Assembly (NCBI GenBank): GCA_035459025.1
Contig: DATHYT010000029.1
Coordinates: 62,001-126,000, forward strand
Origin: JAABQT01 sp035459025
Lineage (GTDB): Bacteria > Pseudomonadota > Gammaproteobacteria > Burkholderiales > SG8-39
Direction of reading: 5' to 3'
DNA length: 64,000 nt
Below, piece by piece: positions 44,406 to 52,981 of this stretch. A program made the translations under genes and the position numbers. Positions within the stretch are counted from its first letter, which is position 1, and each line of letters starts with the position of its first letter. The notes beneath the pieces were generated by a model that saw nothing but the letters and a program-made list of their open reading frames with translations, did no database searches and was not told the origin of the DNA.

Positions 44406-45839
44406 TCAGTGCAGATCCAGCACGAAGCGTTTCTCCAGCAGGTCGGCGTCGTCGAAATGGCGCCGGCCGACGAATGCCGTGGCATGGCGCCCCCACTGCC
44501 GCATCGCGCCCGCCGACCGGATGCCCATCGGCCAGAACAGAAACCGCTCCGGGCGCCCGGTGCCCGCGACGAGGCCGTGCGCCGGGCCGAAGGCGCTCGC
44601 GCGCCCGCCCTCGGGCCGCGCAAGCGACCTCAGCTCGTCGGAATCGCGCCAGGCGTAGCGCGTGGCCGCGCCCGGCTCGCGCGCCAGGGTGACCCGCTCC
44701 AGGTAGTGCGTGCGCGTTGCGATGCGCAGCACCGGGCGCTCGCCGTCGGCGACCGCGCGCAGCGTCTGCGGCGCGAACATCCACTCCATCCCGTCGTGCG
44801 GCGCCGGCACCGGCGCTGCGCGCGGCGTGGGAAAGAACATGTGGAAGCAGCCGCACGGATGCATCGAGTCGTACACCAGCGGCTCGCCATCCGGCGCGAG
44901 CGTCACGCGCCAGGTCACGCCATCGAGCTTGCCCGCAAGCAAGTCGCCGGGCGCTGCGGCCGGCCGCTCGGAGAACCAGATCGTATAGACGAGCTGCAGC
45001 AGCGTGCGGCCGCGGTAGCGGGTCCATGCCGCCATGCGGTAGACGACCGCCGCGTCCGTGTCCACCGCGGGCGCTTCTTCGCCCCGGCGCCAGCCGAGCG
45101 CGCCCGGCTGGTCGTACGTGCCCGCGGTTTCGATCTCGAACACCGGCGCGTGCGCCGCAAACAGCGCCTCGAGCGCGGCGCCCCGTGGCTCGGGGATGGC
45201 GAGCGGGTTGTCCGAGGCGCGAGCGATCATCGCCGCCAGCGCGGGCCGCGGCACCGCGGGCCCCGCGGGCGGGCCGTAGCGCCGCACCGTGGTTCCCGCC
45301 CGCGGCTCGAGCCCGGCGCGGAACGCGGCGCGCACCTCTGCCTGGTAGTCGCGCACCCCGGCAATGAACGGCCATCGGGTGAGCGCGTAGAGTCCGAGCA
45401 CGCGATACGCGGCGACGTAGTCGTCGGGCACCGCCGCGCGCTCGAGGAGCTGCGCGCGCCGGCGCGCATCGGCGAGGTCCGCGGCGCGCAGGCGCGAGCC
45501 GCACTCGCGCGCGCGCTCGAGCGACGCCGCAGCCCCGAGATTCGCGATCTCGTGGGCCCGCGCCGACAGGTCGAGCGCCTGCATGCGCTCCACGAGCGCG
45601 TCCAGCGCGGCCTCATCGCGCAAGGCGGCGCCCCGATACGAGGCCAGCAGCCGATTCACGCGCACGTAGGGATGGCCCGGGACGCGCGCCTCCTGCACGT
45701 CGCGGACCTGCGCCGCGTCAACCTGATCGTCCAGGGCGCGGAACCATTGCGCGCATTCGCTTGACGGCGGCGCCGTCGGCGGCGTCGCGCAGGCGGCCGC
45801 CAGCAGCGGCGCGGCCAGCACGCTCCAGCGCGCGCTCAT
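44406..45839 (-). CDS. Putative lipoprotein of unknown function
   Basis: The 477-aa protein starts with a lipoprotein signal (SVLAAPLLAAACATPP; the Cys near 17 would be lipidated). The mature part is rich in Arg and Ala with no repeats and holds VDTDAAVVYRMAAWTRYRG, LVYTIWFSERPAAAPGD and DSMHPCGCFHMFFPTP near 330. I do not recognise a family; TIWFSERP and HPCGCFHMFF could be used to search. The start overlaps the stop of the SRPBCC gene (ATGA). Confidence 0.8.
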   Translation of the reverse strand: MSARWSVLAAPLLAAACATPPTAPPSSECAQWFRALDDQVDAAQVRDVQEARVPGHPYVRVNRLLASYRGAALRDEAALDALVERMQALDLSARAHEIANLGAAASLERARECGSRLRAADLADARRRAQLLERAAVPDDYVAAYRVLGLYALTRWPFIAGVRDYQAEVRAAFRAGLEPRAGTTVRRYGPPAGPAVPRPALAAMIARASDNPLAIPEPRGAALEALFAAHAPVFEIETAGTYDQPGALGWRRGEEAPAVDTDAAVVYRMAAWTRYRGRTLLQLVYTIWFSERPAAAPGDLLAGKLDGVTWRVTLAPDGEPLVYDSMHPCGCFHMFFPTPRAAPVPAPHDGMEWMFAPQTLRAVADGERPVLRIATRTHYLERVTLAREPGAATRYAWRDSDELRSLARPEGGRASAFGPAHGLVAGTGRPERFLFWPMGIRSAGAMRQWGRHATAFVGRRHFDDADLLEKRFVLDLH

Positions 45840-46399
45840 CGCGGCGGGGCCGGCGACGCCGCGTCGCGGCGCGCCTGCCGCAGCTCGATCTCGCGCACCA
45901 TGCCGGCGAACTGCGCTTTGATGTTCGCGCGCATCACCAGTTCGCCAAGCAGCGGCGGCAGCGATTCCGGCTCGACCAGGCCCGTCCAGAGCAGCCCGAT
46001 CCTGCCGCGGCCCGCGGGCTGCAGGCGGTAGCCGCCGTCCAGGCGCCGCAGGTTGCCTTTCAATAGGCGCACGTCGAGGGCATCAGGCGGCTGCGCGGTG
46101 GCGAGCAGCGTGACCTCGATCGGGTGCGTGAAGACCAGGAAGCGCGTCTCGCCGGTCTGCTCCACGGTCCAGCTCGCGCCCTTGCGTTCGATCACGCGGC
46201 TGCTGCGCATCCCCGGGATGAAGGAGGCGAACGCGTCATAGTCCGTGAGGGTGCTCCAGACCGTAGCGTACTGCGCCGCGACCACCGCGTAGGCACGTAC
46301 CTCGACTGCGCTGCCGCGGCGCGTGGTCTCGACGTGAAAGTCCTCGGCCGCGAACGTGGCCGTGCTGCACAGAAGAAAGAGCCACGCCCGCACGATCAT
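45836..46399 (-). CDS. Secreted SRPBCC (START/Coq10-like) family protein
   Basis: The 187-aa protein has a signal peptide (MIVRAWLFLLCSTATFAAED) and then a polyketide-cyclase/Coq10-like fold: VAAQYATVWSTLTDYDAFASFIPGMRSSRVIER near 45 and VMRANIKAQFAGMVREIE near the end. Such domains bind hydrophobic ligands. ATG 46399 was preferred; ATG 46420 is also possible. It is coupled to the lipoprotein gene, which hints at a joint envelope task. Confidence 0.8.
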   Translation of the reverse strand: MIVRAWLFLLCSTATFAAEDFHVETTRRGSAVEVRAYAVVAAQYATVWSTLTDYDAFASFIPGMRSSRVIERKGASWTVEQTGETRFLVFTHPIEVTLLATAQPPDALDVRLLKGNLRRLDGGYRLQPAGRGRIGLLWTGLVEPESLPPLLGELVMRANIKAQFAGMVREIELRQARRDAASPAPPR

Positions 46400-46455
46400 C
46401 CGGGGCACTGTACCAGCCATCGCACCACTTGCCGATCGCGCGGCGCTGGTCCATC

Positions 46456-47475
46456 GTGGCGGCCGTGCCCAGGACCGCGTTCGTCACCGGCGCCACCGGA
46501 TTCGTTGGCCTCAACCTCGTCGAGGAGCTCCTCGCGCAGGGCTGGCGCGTGGTGGCGCTGCATCGCAGGGATTCGGACCTCACGTACCTGCGGCGCTTGC
46601 CGGCCGCCCGCGTGGTGGGCGACATCACCGACGCGCCGTCGGTGCGGCGCGCGATGCCGCAGGGCGTGGACGCGGTGTTTCACGTCGCCGGCGATACGAG
46701 CCTGTGGTCGAAGCGCAACGCCGCCCAGGATCGCGTCAACGTCGACGGCACGCGAAACGTCGTCGGCGCGGCGCTGGAGAAGCGCGCGCGGCGCCTGGTG
46801 CAGACCTCGAGCATCTCGGCGTACGGCCGGCACCCCGGCCGCATCGACGAAAGCGCCCGGCAGCTCGGCGCGAACTCGCCCGTCAACTACGAGCGCTCGA
46901 AGTTTCTGGCCGAGGAGGCGGTGCGCGCCGGCCTGGCGCGCGGTCTGGGCGCGGTGATCCTCAACCCGGCGGGCATCCTCGGACCATACGACACGCGCGG
47001 CTGGGGCCGACTGTTCCTGCTGGTGGCTGCGGGGCGGCTGCCCGGCGTGCCGCCGGGATCACGCAGCTTCTGCGGCGTGCGCGAAGTGGCGCGGGCGCAT
47101 ATCGCCGCCGCCGAGCGCGGGCGCATCGGCGAAAACTACCTGCTCGGCGGCGCGGACGTGAGCCTCCCAGAGCTGGTGCGCGAGATCTGCGCCGCGCTTG
47201 GCCGTCCGGCGCCGCGGCGCGCGACGCCCGCCTGGGTGCTGCGTGCGCTGGGCGCCGCCGGCGCCGCGCGCGGTGCGCTGACGGGAAAGCCGCCCACGCT
47301 CACGCCTGAAGCGGTGCGCATGGTCACGGGCACGCTGACCTGCGACAGCGCCAAAGCGATGCGCGAGCTTGGCTATCGCGCCGCGCCGCTCGGTGAAATG
47401 GTGCGCGCCTGCGTCGCCTGGCTCGCCGCGGAAGGCCTGCTGCCCGGGGTAGAATCGGCGGGCCGCACTGCGTAA
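46456..47475 (+). CDS. NAD-dependent epimerase/dehydratase (extended SDR)
   Basis: The 339-aa protein has the SDR glycine motif FVTGATGFVGLNLVEELL, VFHVAGDTSLWSK near 75 and the catalytic SSISAYGRH plus YERSKFLAEEAV (YxxxK) near 143. The form resembles dihydroflavonol-4-reductase-like or hopanoid-associated sugar epimerases. The start is uncertain: GTG 46456, GTG 46465 or TTG 46429, none with a good ribosome site. It is divergent from the SRPBCC gene. Confidence 0.85.
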   Translation: MAAVPRTAFVTGATGFVGLNLVEELLAQGWRVVALHRRDSDLTYLRRLPAARVVGDITDAPSVRRAMPQGVDAVFHVAGDTSLWSKRNAAQDRVNVDGTRNVVGAALEKRARRLVQTSSISAYGRHPGRIDESARQLGANSPVNYERSKFLAEEAVRAGLARGLGAVILNPAGILGPYDTRGWGRLFLLVAAGRLPGVPPGSRSFCGVREVARAHIAAAERGRIGENYLLGGADVSLPELVREICAALGRPAPRRATPAWVLRALGAAGAARGALTGKPPTLTPEAVRMVTGTLTCDSAKAMRELGYRAAPLGEMVRACVAWLAAEGLLPGVESAGRTA

Positions 47476-47492
47476 CCACCCCGCCTTCTCCC

Positions 47493-48257
47493 ATGGAACT
47501 GCCGAAGAATGCGTTCAAGCGCGCCCTGCGCGACGGAAACAACCAGATCGGCCTGTGGTCGAGCCTGTCCTCCAACTACACGGTGGAGGTGATCGCCGGC
47601 GCGGGCTTCGACTGGATCCTGCTCGACATGGAGCACTCGCCGAATGATTTGGAGAGCCTGCTCTCGCAGCTGCAGGCGGCGGCGCCCTACCCCACGCACC
47701 CGGTGGTGCGCGTGCCCTGGAACGACATGGTGACCATCAAGCGCGTGCTCGATGCCGGCGCGCAGTCGCTCCTCATCCCCTACGTGCAGAACGCGTCGGA
47801 AGCGAAGGCCGCTGTGGGGCACACGCGCTATCCGCCCGCCGGCGTGCGCGGCGTGGCCGGCACCACGCGCGCCACGCGCTTTGGGCGCATCAAGGACTAC
47901 GCGAAGCGCGCGCACGAGGAGATCTGCGTGCTGGTGCAGCTGGAAACGAAGCCCGCGCTCGACGAAATCGAGAAGGTGGCCGCCGTTGACGGCGTCGACG
48001 GCATCTTCATCGGCCCGGCCGACCTGCACGCTTCGATGGGCTTTCCGGGCGAGACCGCCAATCCCGCAGTGCTGCCGCTGATCGAGGAGAGCGTGCGGCG
48101 CATTCGGAAAGCGGGGAAAGCTCCAGGGTACCTGTCGCCCGTGGAGGCCGACGCGAAGAAGATGCTCGCCGCCGGCGCGCAGTTCGTCGCCGTGGGCGCC
48201 GACGTCGGCCTGCTCGCGCGCGGCGCCGAAAACCTACTTGCAAGGTTCAAGTCATGA
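47493..48257 (+). CDS. HpcH/HpaI family aldolase (2-oxo-3-deoxy sugar acid / HpaI type)
   Basis: The 254-aa class II pyruvate aldolase has FDWILLDMEHSPND near residue 39 (His base), HPVVRVPWND near 69 (Arg for pyruvate), CVLVQLETKPALDE near 145 (metal Glu) and IGPADLHASMGFPG near 171 (metal Asp). It likely splits 2-oxo-3-deoxy or 4-hydroxy-2-oxo acids. TAGAAT (47450-47455) is a possible -10. It overlaps the next gene by 4 nt. Confidence 0.92.
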   Translation: MELPKNAFKRALRDGNNQIGLWSSLSSNYTVEVIAGAGFDWILLDMEHSPNDLESLLSQLQAAAPYPTHPVVRVPWNDMVTIKRVLDAGAQSLLIPYVQNASEAKAAVGHTRYPPAGVRGVAGTTRATRFGRIKDYAKRAHEEICVLVQLETKPALDEIEKVAAVDGVDGIFIGPADLHASMGFPGETANPAVLPLIEESVRRIRKAGKAPGYLSPVEADAKKMLAAGAQFVAVGADVGLLARGAENLLARFKS

Positions 48258-49192
48258 AAGCCGAGATCATCGCCACCACCCGCATCTACGCGCCGACGCA
48301 AAAGCGCCTGGATGCGGAATTCACCTGCCACAAGCTGCACGAGGCCGCCGACCGCGCCGCGTTCCTGAAGCAGCACGCGCCCAACGTGCGCGGGCTGGCC
48401 ACCTTCGGCCCGGCGGGCGCGGACGCGGCGCTGATGGACGCACTGCCCAAGCTGGAGATCATCTCCAACTTCGGCGTGGGCGTGGACGCCATCGACCTCG
48501 CCGCGGCCAAGCAACGCAAGATCATCGTCACCAACACCCCCGACGTGCTGAACGACTGCGTCGCCGACACGGCGATGGCGCTCACCGTGAACGTGATGCG
48601 CAAGTTCCCGCAGGCCGAGGTCTATCTGCGCGCCGGGCACTGGGCGGCCAAGGGCGCCTACCCCCTGACCACGTCGCTTGGCGGCAAGACCATGGGCATC
48701 CTCGGCCTCGGGCGCATCGGCGAAGACATCGCCAAGCGCGCGCAGGCCTTCGGCATGAAAATCCGATACCACAACCGCAACAAGAAGGACGTCGCCTACC
48801 CCTACGACAGCGACGCCGTGGCGCTGGCGAGGAACTCCGACGTGCTGATGGTCGTCACCCCGGGCGGCGCGGCCACGGACAAGCTGGTGAATGCGCAAGT
48901 GCTGGATGCGCTCGGCCCCGAGGGCTACCTGGTGAACATCGCGCGCGGCTCGGTGGTGGATGAGCCCGTGCTGCTGAAGTACCTGCAGGAAAAGAGAATC
49001 GCCGGAGCGGGGCTGGACGTGTTCGCCGACGAGCCCAAGGTGCCGCCGGCGTTCTTCGCCCTGGACAACGCCGTGCTGTTCCCGCATGTGGGCAGCGCGA
49101 CGACCGAGACGCGCACCGCGATGGGGAATCTGCAGGTCGACAACCTCGTCGCCCATTTCGCCGGCACGCCGGTGCTCACTCGCGTCGTCTGA
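48254..49192 (+). CDS. D-2-hydroxyacid dehydrogenase (glyoxylate/hydroxypyruvate reductase-like)
   Basis: The 312-aa protein has the NAD motif MGILGLGRIGEDIAKRAQAFGMKI near 147 and the catalytic Arg in LVNIARGSVVDEPVL near 229. The Glu is in GLDVFADEPKVP near 258 and the His in LFPHVGSATTETR near 279. Members reduce glyoxylate, hydroxypyruvate or 2-oxoacids. Being coupled to the aldolase, it could reduce the 2-oxoacid released; this is inference. Confidence 0.93.
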   Translation: MKAEIIATTRIYAPTQKRLDAEFTCHKLHEAADRAAFLKQHAPNVRGLATFGPAGADAALMDALPKLEIISNFGVGVDAIDLAAAKQRKIIVTNTPDVLNDCVADTAMALTVNVMRKFPQAEVYLRAGHWAAKGAYPLTTSLGGKTMGILGLGRIGEDIAKRAQAFGMKIRYHNRNKKDVAYPYDSDAVALARNSDVLMVVTPGGAATDKLVNAQVLDALGPEGYLVNIARGSVVDEPVLLKYLQEKRIAGAGLDVFADEPKVPPAFFALDNAVLFPHVGSATTETRTAMGNLQVDNLVAHFAGTPVLTRVV

Positions 49193-49292
49193 CGCCCGCT
49201 TTATTGCGTTGCAGCACCGGTGGGCGCGGGACTCGCGCTATCATTCCCGCGCGCACCAGGACATTTCAAGCAGTTCAACGAAGGAGGAGAGG

Positions 49293-50234
49293 ATGAAAGC
49301 CAGATTGTCTTTGCTCGCCCTGGCGGCGGGCGCAGTAATCGCCGCACCCGCGGCGGCCCAGCAAGTCACCTTCATGACCGGCCCGCAGGGCGGCTCGTGG
49401 ATCCCGCTCGGCGGCGCGCTGAAGGGCATGTGGGAGAAGAACGTGAAGGGCCTCGAGATCACGCAAACCCCTGGCGCCGGGATCGCCAACGTGCGCGGCG
49501 TGGACGAGGGCAAGGCGCACATCGGACTGTCGAACTCGAACACCGCGGTGCTCGGCGTGCAGGGCGAGAAACCCTATCCGAAGAAGGTCACCAACGTCTG
49601 CCAGCTGGCGAATCTCTACCCGCAGTACTTCCAGGTAGTCGCGCTCGCCGATGCCAACGTCAACAGCCTGGCGGATCTGAAGGGCAAGACGCTGGTGACG
49701 CAGCCCAAGGGCAACACGGGCGAACTGCTCACCGAGCAGGTGCTGAAGATCAACGGCATGAGCTACCAGTCGCTCGCCAAGGCCAACTTCCAGGCCGGCT
49801 ACACCGACGCCGTGTCGATGATGAAGGACGGCCACGCGCAGGTGTTCACGCTCGGCACCACGGCGCCGGCCTCGGCGGTGATGGACCTCGCCAGCGCGCG
49901 CGACGTGAAGCTGGTGCCCGTGGACGACAAGACCTTCAACGAAGTGAAGCGGATGAACCCCGGTCACAACAAGCTGATCATCAAGGCCGGCACCTATCCG
50001 AAGCAGGACAAGGACGTGCCGGTGATCGGCTACTCGACGCACGTCATCGTCGCCTGCGACCTGCCCGAGGCCACGGTGTACGGCATGGTCAAGACCATGG
50101 CTGCCGGCGTGGATGACATGGCGGCCGTGGTCAAGGCCATCGCCGGCTCGACGCCCAAGGACATGGCGCTCGACATCGGCGTGCCGTTCCACAAGGGCGC
50201 AATCAAGTTCTACAAGGAAGTGGGGGCGATGTAA
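49293..50234 (+). CDS. TAXI family TRAP transporter solute-binding protein
   Basis: The 313-aa periplasmic protein has a signal peptide (SLLALAAGAVIAAPAAAQ), then VTFMTGPQGGSWIPLGGALKGM and the TAXI marks TQTPGAGIANVRGVDEGKAHIGLSNS near 53 and GKTLVTQPKGNTGEL near 130. TAXI receptors bind carboxylates or glutamate-like ligands. ATG 49293 follows AAGGAGGAGAGG. The 100-bp gap upstream holds no gene. A hairpin separates it from the permease gene. Confidence 0.94.
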   Translation: MKARLSLLALAAGAVIAAPAAAQQVTFMTGPQGGSWIPLGGALKGMWEKNVKGLEITQTPGAGIANVRGVDEGKAHIGLSNSNTAVLGVQGEKPYPKKVTNVCQLANLYPQYFQVVALADANVNSLADLKGKTLVTQPKGNTGELLTEQVLKINGMSYQSLAKANFQAGYTDAVSMMKDGHAQVFTLGTTAPASAVMDLASARDVKLVPVDDKTFNEVKRMNPGHNKLIIKAGTYPKQDKDVPVIGYSTHVIVACDLPEATVYGMVKTMAAGVDDMAAVVKAIAGSTPKDMALDIGVPFHKGAIKFYKEVGAM

Positions 50235-50257
50235 CGCCCGCCAGGGCGTAACGACAG

Positions 50258-50278
50258 CGGGGCGGCATGGCCGCCCCG
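50258..50278 (+). terminator. GC-rich hairpin between TRAP receptor and permease genes
   Basis: CGGGGCGGC-ATG-GCCGCCCCG is a perfect 9-bp stem with a 3-nt loop, 24 nt after the receptor stop, followed by TTTC. It likely acts as a leaky terminator or an mRNA-end stabiliser so that the receptor is made in excess of the permease. The loop contains an ATG (50267) that could be mistaken for the permease start. Confidence 0.6.
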
Positions 50279-50296
50279 TTTCACATCGGGGGGCTC

Positions 50297-52228
50297 ATGG
50301 CCGAGGAAAAAGCGGCGACCTCACCCGCGGCAGCGGCGTTGCGCTGGATTGCGCTCGCCATCGCCGTGGCGATGTCGCTGTACCACATGTACGTGGCCGG
50401 CTTCGGGCCGCCCGAGGCACTCATCTTCCGCGGTACGCACCTGCTGTTCGCCCTCACCCTGGTCTTCATCCTCTATCCGTTCCGCCGTGAGGGAAGCGCC
50501 GCCTGGCGAGCGCTCGACCTGCTGCTGCTCGTCGGCGGCTGGGGCGTGGTGCTGCACATCTTCCTCAACTACGAGTACTACACCAACCGCATCATCTACA
50601 TCGACGAGCTCACGGCGTGGGACAAGTTCTATGCCGTGGTCTCGGTGCTCGTCGTGCTTGACGCGACGCGCCGCGTCATCGGCTGGGCGCTGCCGCTCAC
50701 GGCGATGGTGTTCCTCGCCTACGCGCTGCAGTCGCACGTGGCGCTGCCGGTGCTGATGGAGCAGGTGTACTTCTCCACCGAGGGCATCTTTGGCCAGACG
50801 CTGGGCGTGTCGGCCTCGTACGTGATGCTGTTCGTACTGTTCGGCGCCTTCATGGAAAAGAGCGGTACCGGGCAGCTGTTCATGGACTTCGCGCTGTCCA
50901 TCACCGGGCGCTACGCCGGCGGCCCGGGCAAGGTCGCAGTGGTGAGCTCGAGCCTCTTCGGCACCGTCTCGGGCAGCGCGGTGGCCAACGTCATGGTGGA
51001 CGGCCCGATCACCATTCCGCTCATGAAGCGCACCGGCTTCCGACCGCCCTTCGCCGCCGCAGTGGAAGCCGTCGCCTCCACCGGCGGGCAGCTGATGCCG
51101 CCCATCATGGGGGCGGCGGCCTTCGTCATGGCGGAGTTTCTCGCCGTGCCATACGCGCAGGTAGCGCTGTGGGCGCTGGTGCCGGCCCTGCTGTACTACC
51201 TGGCGGTGTTCTTCGCGGTGCATTTCGAGGCCAAGCGCTACAAGCTCTCGGGCGTTCCAGCCGCCGAGCTGCCGCGCTTTGGGCAGGTCATGCTGATGCG
51301 CGGACACCTCTTCGTGCCGATCCTCATTGTCCTGTTCGGTTTGATGGCCGGCTACTCGGCGCCGCTGTGTGCGCTTGTCGGCGCGCTCGCCTGCCTGCCG
51401 CTCGCCCTGATGCGACGCTCGACGCGTGCCGGCATCACCTGGAAGTCCGTCATCGATGCGTTGGAAGAGGGGGCCCGCAATACGCTCGCGGTTGCCATGG
51501 CCTGCGCCTGCGCCGGTATCGTCATCGCCTGCGTCACCATCACCGGCCTGGGCATCGTCTTTACGCAGCTGGTCGTCGCGCTCGCCCAGGACCAGCTGAT
51601 CCTCGCGCTCATCCTCACGGCGATGGCCGGGATCGTGCTGGGCATGGGCATGCCGACCACCCCCGCGTACATCATGATGGTGGCGCTGCTCGTGCCCGCG
51701 GTGATCAAGCTCGCCGTATCCGGCTGCCCCGAGCCGATCACGCCGGAATGCAAGAGCTCGATGACGCCGGCGGCGCACATGTTCGCGTTCTATTTCGCCA
51801 TCCTGTCGGCGATCACACCGCCGGTGGCCCTGGCGATCTTCGCCGCAGCGGGCCTGGCCAAGGCGAATATGTGGCAGTCGGGATTCGCCGCCATGCGCGC
51901 GGCTGCGCCCGCCTACATCGTGCCGTTCATGTTCGTCTACGAGCCGGCGCTGCTGCTGGTGTCCAAGAACTGGGCCGCGGACTGGCCCTACGTGTTCTGG
52001 GTGGTGATCACGGCCTGCACGGGCGTCATTGCCCTTGCCGGTGGCCTGTTCGGCTGGCTGGTCGGCTTCGCCACGACGTGGCAGCGCGCGTTGCTGATCG
52101 TCGGCGCGCTGTGCCTGATCAAGCCCGGCGTCTACACCGACGCGATCGGCTTCGGGCTGCTGGCGCTGGTGGTCGGCGTGCAGCTCGTAGAGCGCCGGCG
52201 AATCTCGGAAAGCGGCGCTCGCGCCTAG
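50297..52228 (+). CDS. TRAP transporter fused permease (DctQ-M type, TAXI system)
   Basis: The 643-aa membrane protein joins a small DctQ-like part (four helices, about 1-130) to a large DctM part (about 12 helices). DctM marks are SSSLFGTVSGSAVANVMVDGPITIPLMKR near 224, GGQLMPPIMGAAAFVMAEF near 265 and VLGMGMPTTPAYIMMVALLVP near 456. ATG 50297 is chosen because ATG 50267 lies in a hairpin loop and GGGGGG stands before 50297. It works with the TAXI receptor in Na+- or H+-driven uptake. Confidence 0.93.
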   Translation: MAEEKAATSPAAAALRWIALAIAVAMSLYHMYVAGFGPPEALIFRGTHLLFALTLVFILYPFRREGSAAWRALDLLLLVGGWGVVLHIFLNYEYYTNRIIYIDELTAWDKFYAVVSVLVVLDATRRVIGWALPLTAMVFLAYALQSHVALPVLMEQVYFSTEGIFGQTLGVSASYVMLFVLFGAFMEKSGTGQLFMDFALSITGRYAGGPGKVAVVSSSLFGTVSGSAVANVMVDGPITIPLMKRTGFRPPFAAAVEAVASTGGQLMPPIMGAAAFVMAEFLAVPYAQVALWALVPALLYYLAVFFAVHFEAKRYKLSGVPAAELPRFGQVMLMRGHLFVPILIVLFGLMAGYSAPLCALVGALACLPLALMRRSTRAGITWKSVIDALEEGARNTLAVAMACACAGIVIACVTITGLGIVFTQLVVALAQDQLILALILTAMAGIVLGMGMPTTPAYIMMVALLVPAVIKLAVSGCPEPITPECKSSMTPAAHMFAFYFAILSAITPPVALAIFAAAGLAKANMWQSGFAAMRAAAPAYIVPFMFVYEPALLLVSKNWAADWPYVFWVVITACTGVIALAGGLFGWLVGFATTWQRALLIVGALCLIKPGVYTDAIGFGLLALVVGVQLVERRRISESGARA

Positions 52229-52486
52229 CTACTGCACGTCGTTGTCGATGCGGTGCGTCTCGCGCTCGACCCGGTACTCGCCCTCGATCACCGTGCCGTG
52301 GCCTTGGGCCTCGGCCCGCGCCTTGGCCTGCGCCGCGGCCTTGCGCAGGTCGCGCGTCTTCCACACCAACCATCCCCATACCCCCAGGGCGAGGATCGCG
52401 GCGGCGGCGAAGATCACGGACGCGAAAATGAACGCCGCAACGAAAAGCACGATGGCGAGCGCGATCCCGACGATGCGCTGAAGCAC
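52229..52486 (-). CDS. Small membrane protein, unknown function
   Basis: The 85-aa protein has one long or two short helices (IVGIALAIVLFVAAFIFASVIFAAAAILALGVWGWLVW) and a charged tail KTRDLRKAAAQAKARAEAQ ending in THRIDNDVQ. GTG 52486 or TTG 52492 could start it; the TTG overlaps the stop of the VOC gene by 2 nt. It resembles short phage-holin-superfamily-like or YccF-like membrane proteins only in outline. Confidence 0.7.
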   Translation of the reverse strand: MLQRIVGIALAIVLFVAAFIFASVIFAAAAILALGVWGWLVWKTRDLRKAAAQAKARAEAQGHGTVIEGEYRVERETHRIDNDVQ

Positions 52487-52488
52487 GT

Positions 52489-52884
52489 TCAAGCGGGTGC
52501 GGCCTCCGCTGCGTCGAAGTCGATCTCCACCTTGGCGTTGTTGGGGTCGTGGAAGAAGAGCTGCCAGGTGCCGTACTCGGGCAGCCGGCGCAGCTCGTAC
52601 GCGATGCCCTTCGCCTTCAGTTTGGCCACCGTTTCGGCGAGCCCGGTGCCGTAGAAGGCCATGTGGTCGATAACGCCCTTCACCAGGACCTTCTTGTCCT
52701 TGCCGGCGACGACGTGCAGGATCGGGTCCTTGCCGCGGCCGCCGTCGGCATAGAGCCACGCGCCCGGGAAAGTGAACGGCGGGCGCGCGCCGGGCTTGAG
52801 GTTGAGGTGCTCCTCGTAGAACGCCAACGTCGCCGGCAGGTCGTCGGTGAGGATGTTGAAGTGGTCCATGCGTGTGATCGGCAT
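52489..52884 (-). CDS. VOC (glyoxalase/dioxygenase) family protein
   Basis: The 131-aa protein has two beta-alpha-beta-beta-beta units. The metal ligands seen are His in RMDHFNILTDDL near residue 7, His in GVIDHMAFYG near 75 and Glu in NNAKVEIDFD near 122. PDB-style family naming is not possible, but the pattern fits the glyoxalase/extradiol group. ATG 52884 is preferred to 52905 because GGGGGCG stands upstream of it. Confidence 0.85.
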   Translation of the reverse strand: MPITRMDHFNILTDDLPATLAFYEEHLNLKPGARPPFTFPGAWLYADGGRGKDPILHVVAGKDKKVLVKGVIDHMAFYGTGLAETVAKLKAKGIAYELRRLPEYGTWQLFFHDPNNAKVEIDFDAAEAAPA

Positions 52885-52968
52885 CGCAAGCGCCCCCGCG
52901 GGCATCGATCTGGCTATGGCGCGCTAATGTGGCACGCGAAACGCCGGGGTGCAACCAGCGCGCAGGGG

Positions 52969-52974
52969 TAGAAT
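52969..52974 (+). promoter_or_regulatory. -10 box next to the hydratase start (possible leaderless mRNA)
   Basis: TAGAAT ends 7 nt before the ATG at 52982. A transcript from this box would start at the ATG. No Shine-Dalgarno sequence lies between the two. Confidence 0.4.
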
Positions 52975-52981
52975 TTTCCGC

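Noticed and set aside
50267..50296. ATG 50267 as the start of the TRAP permease
   Set aside because: It lies in the loop of a perfect 9-bp hairpin; ATG 50297 has a G-rich site upstream and a normal start.
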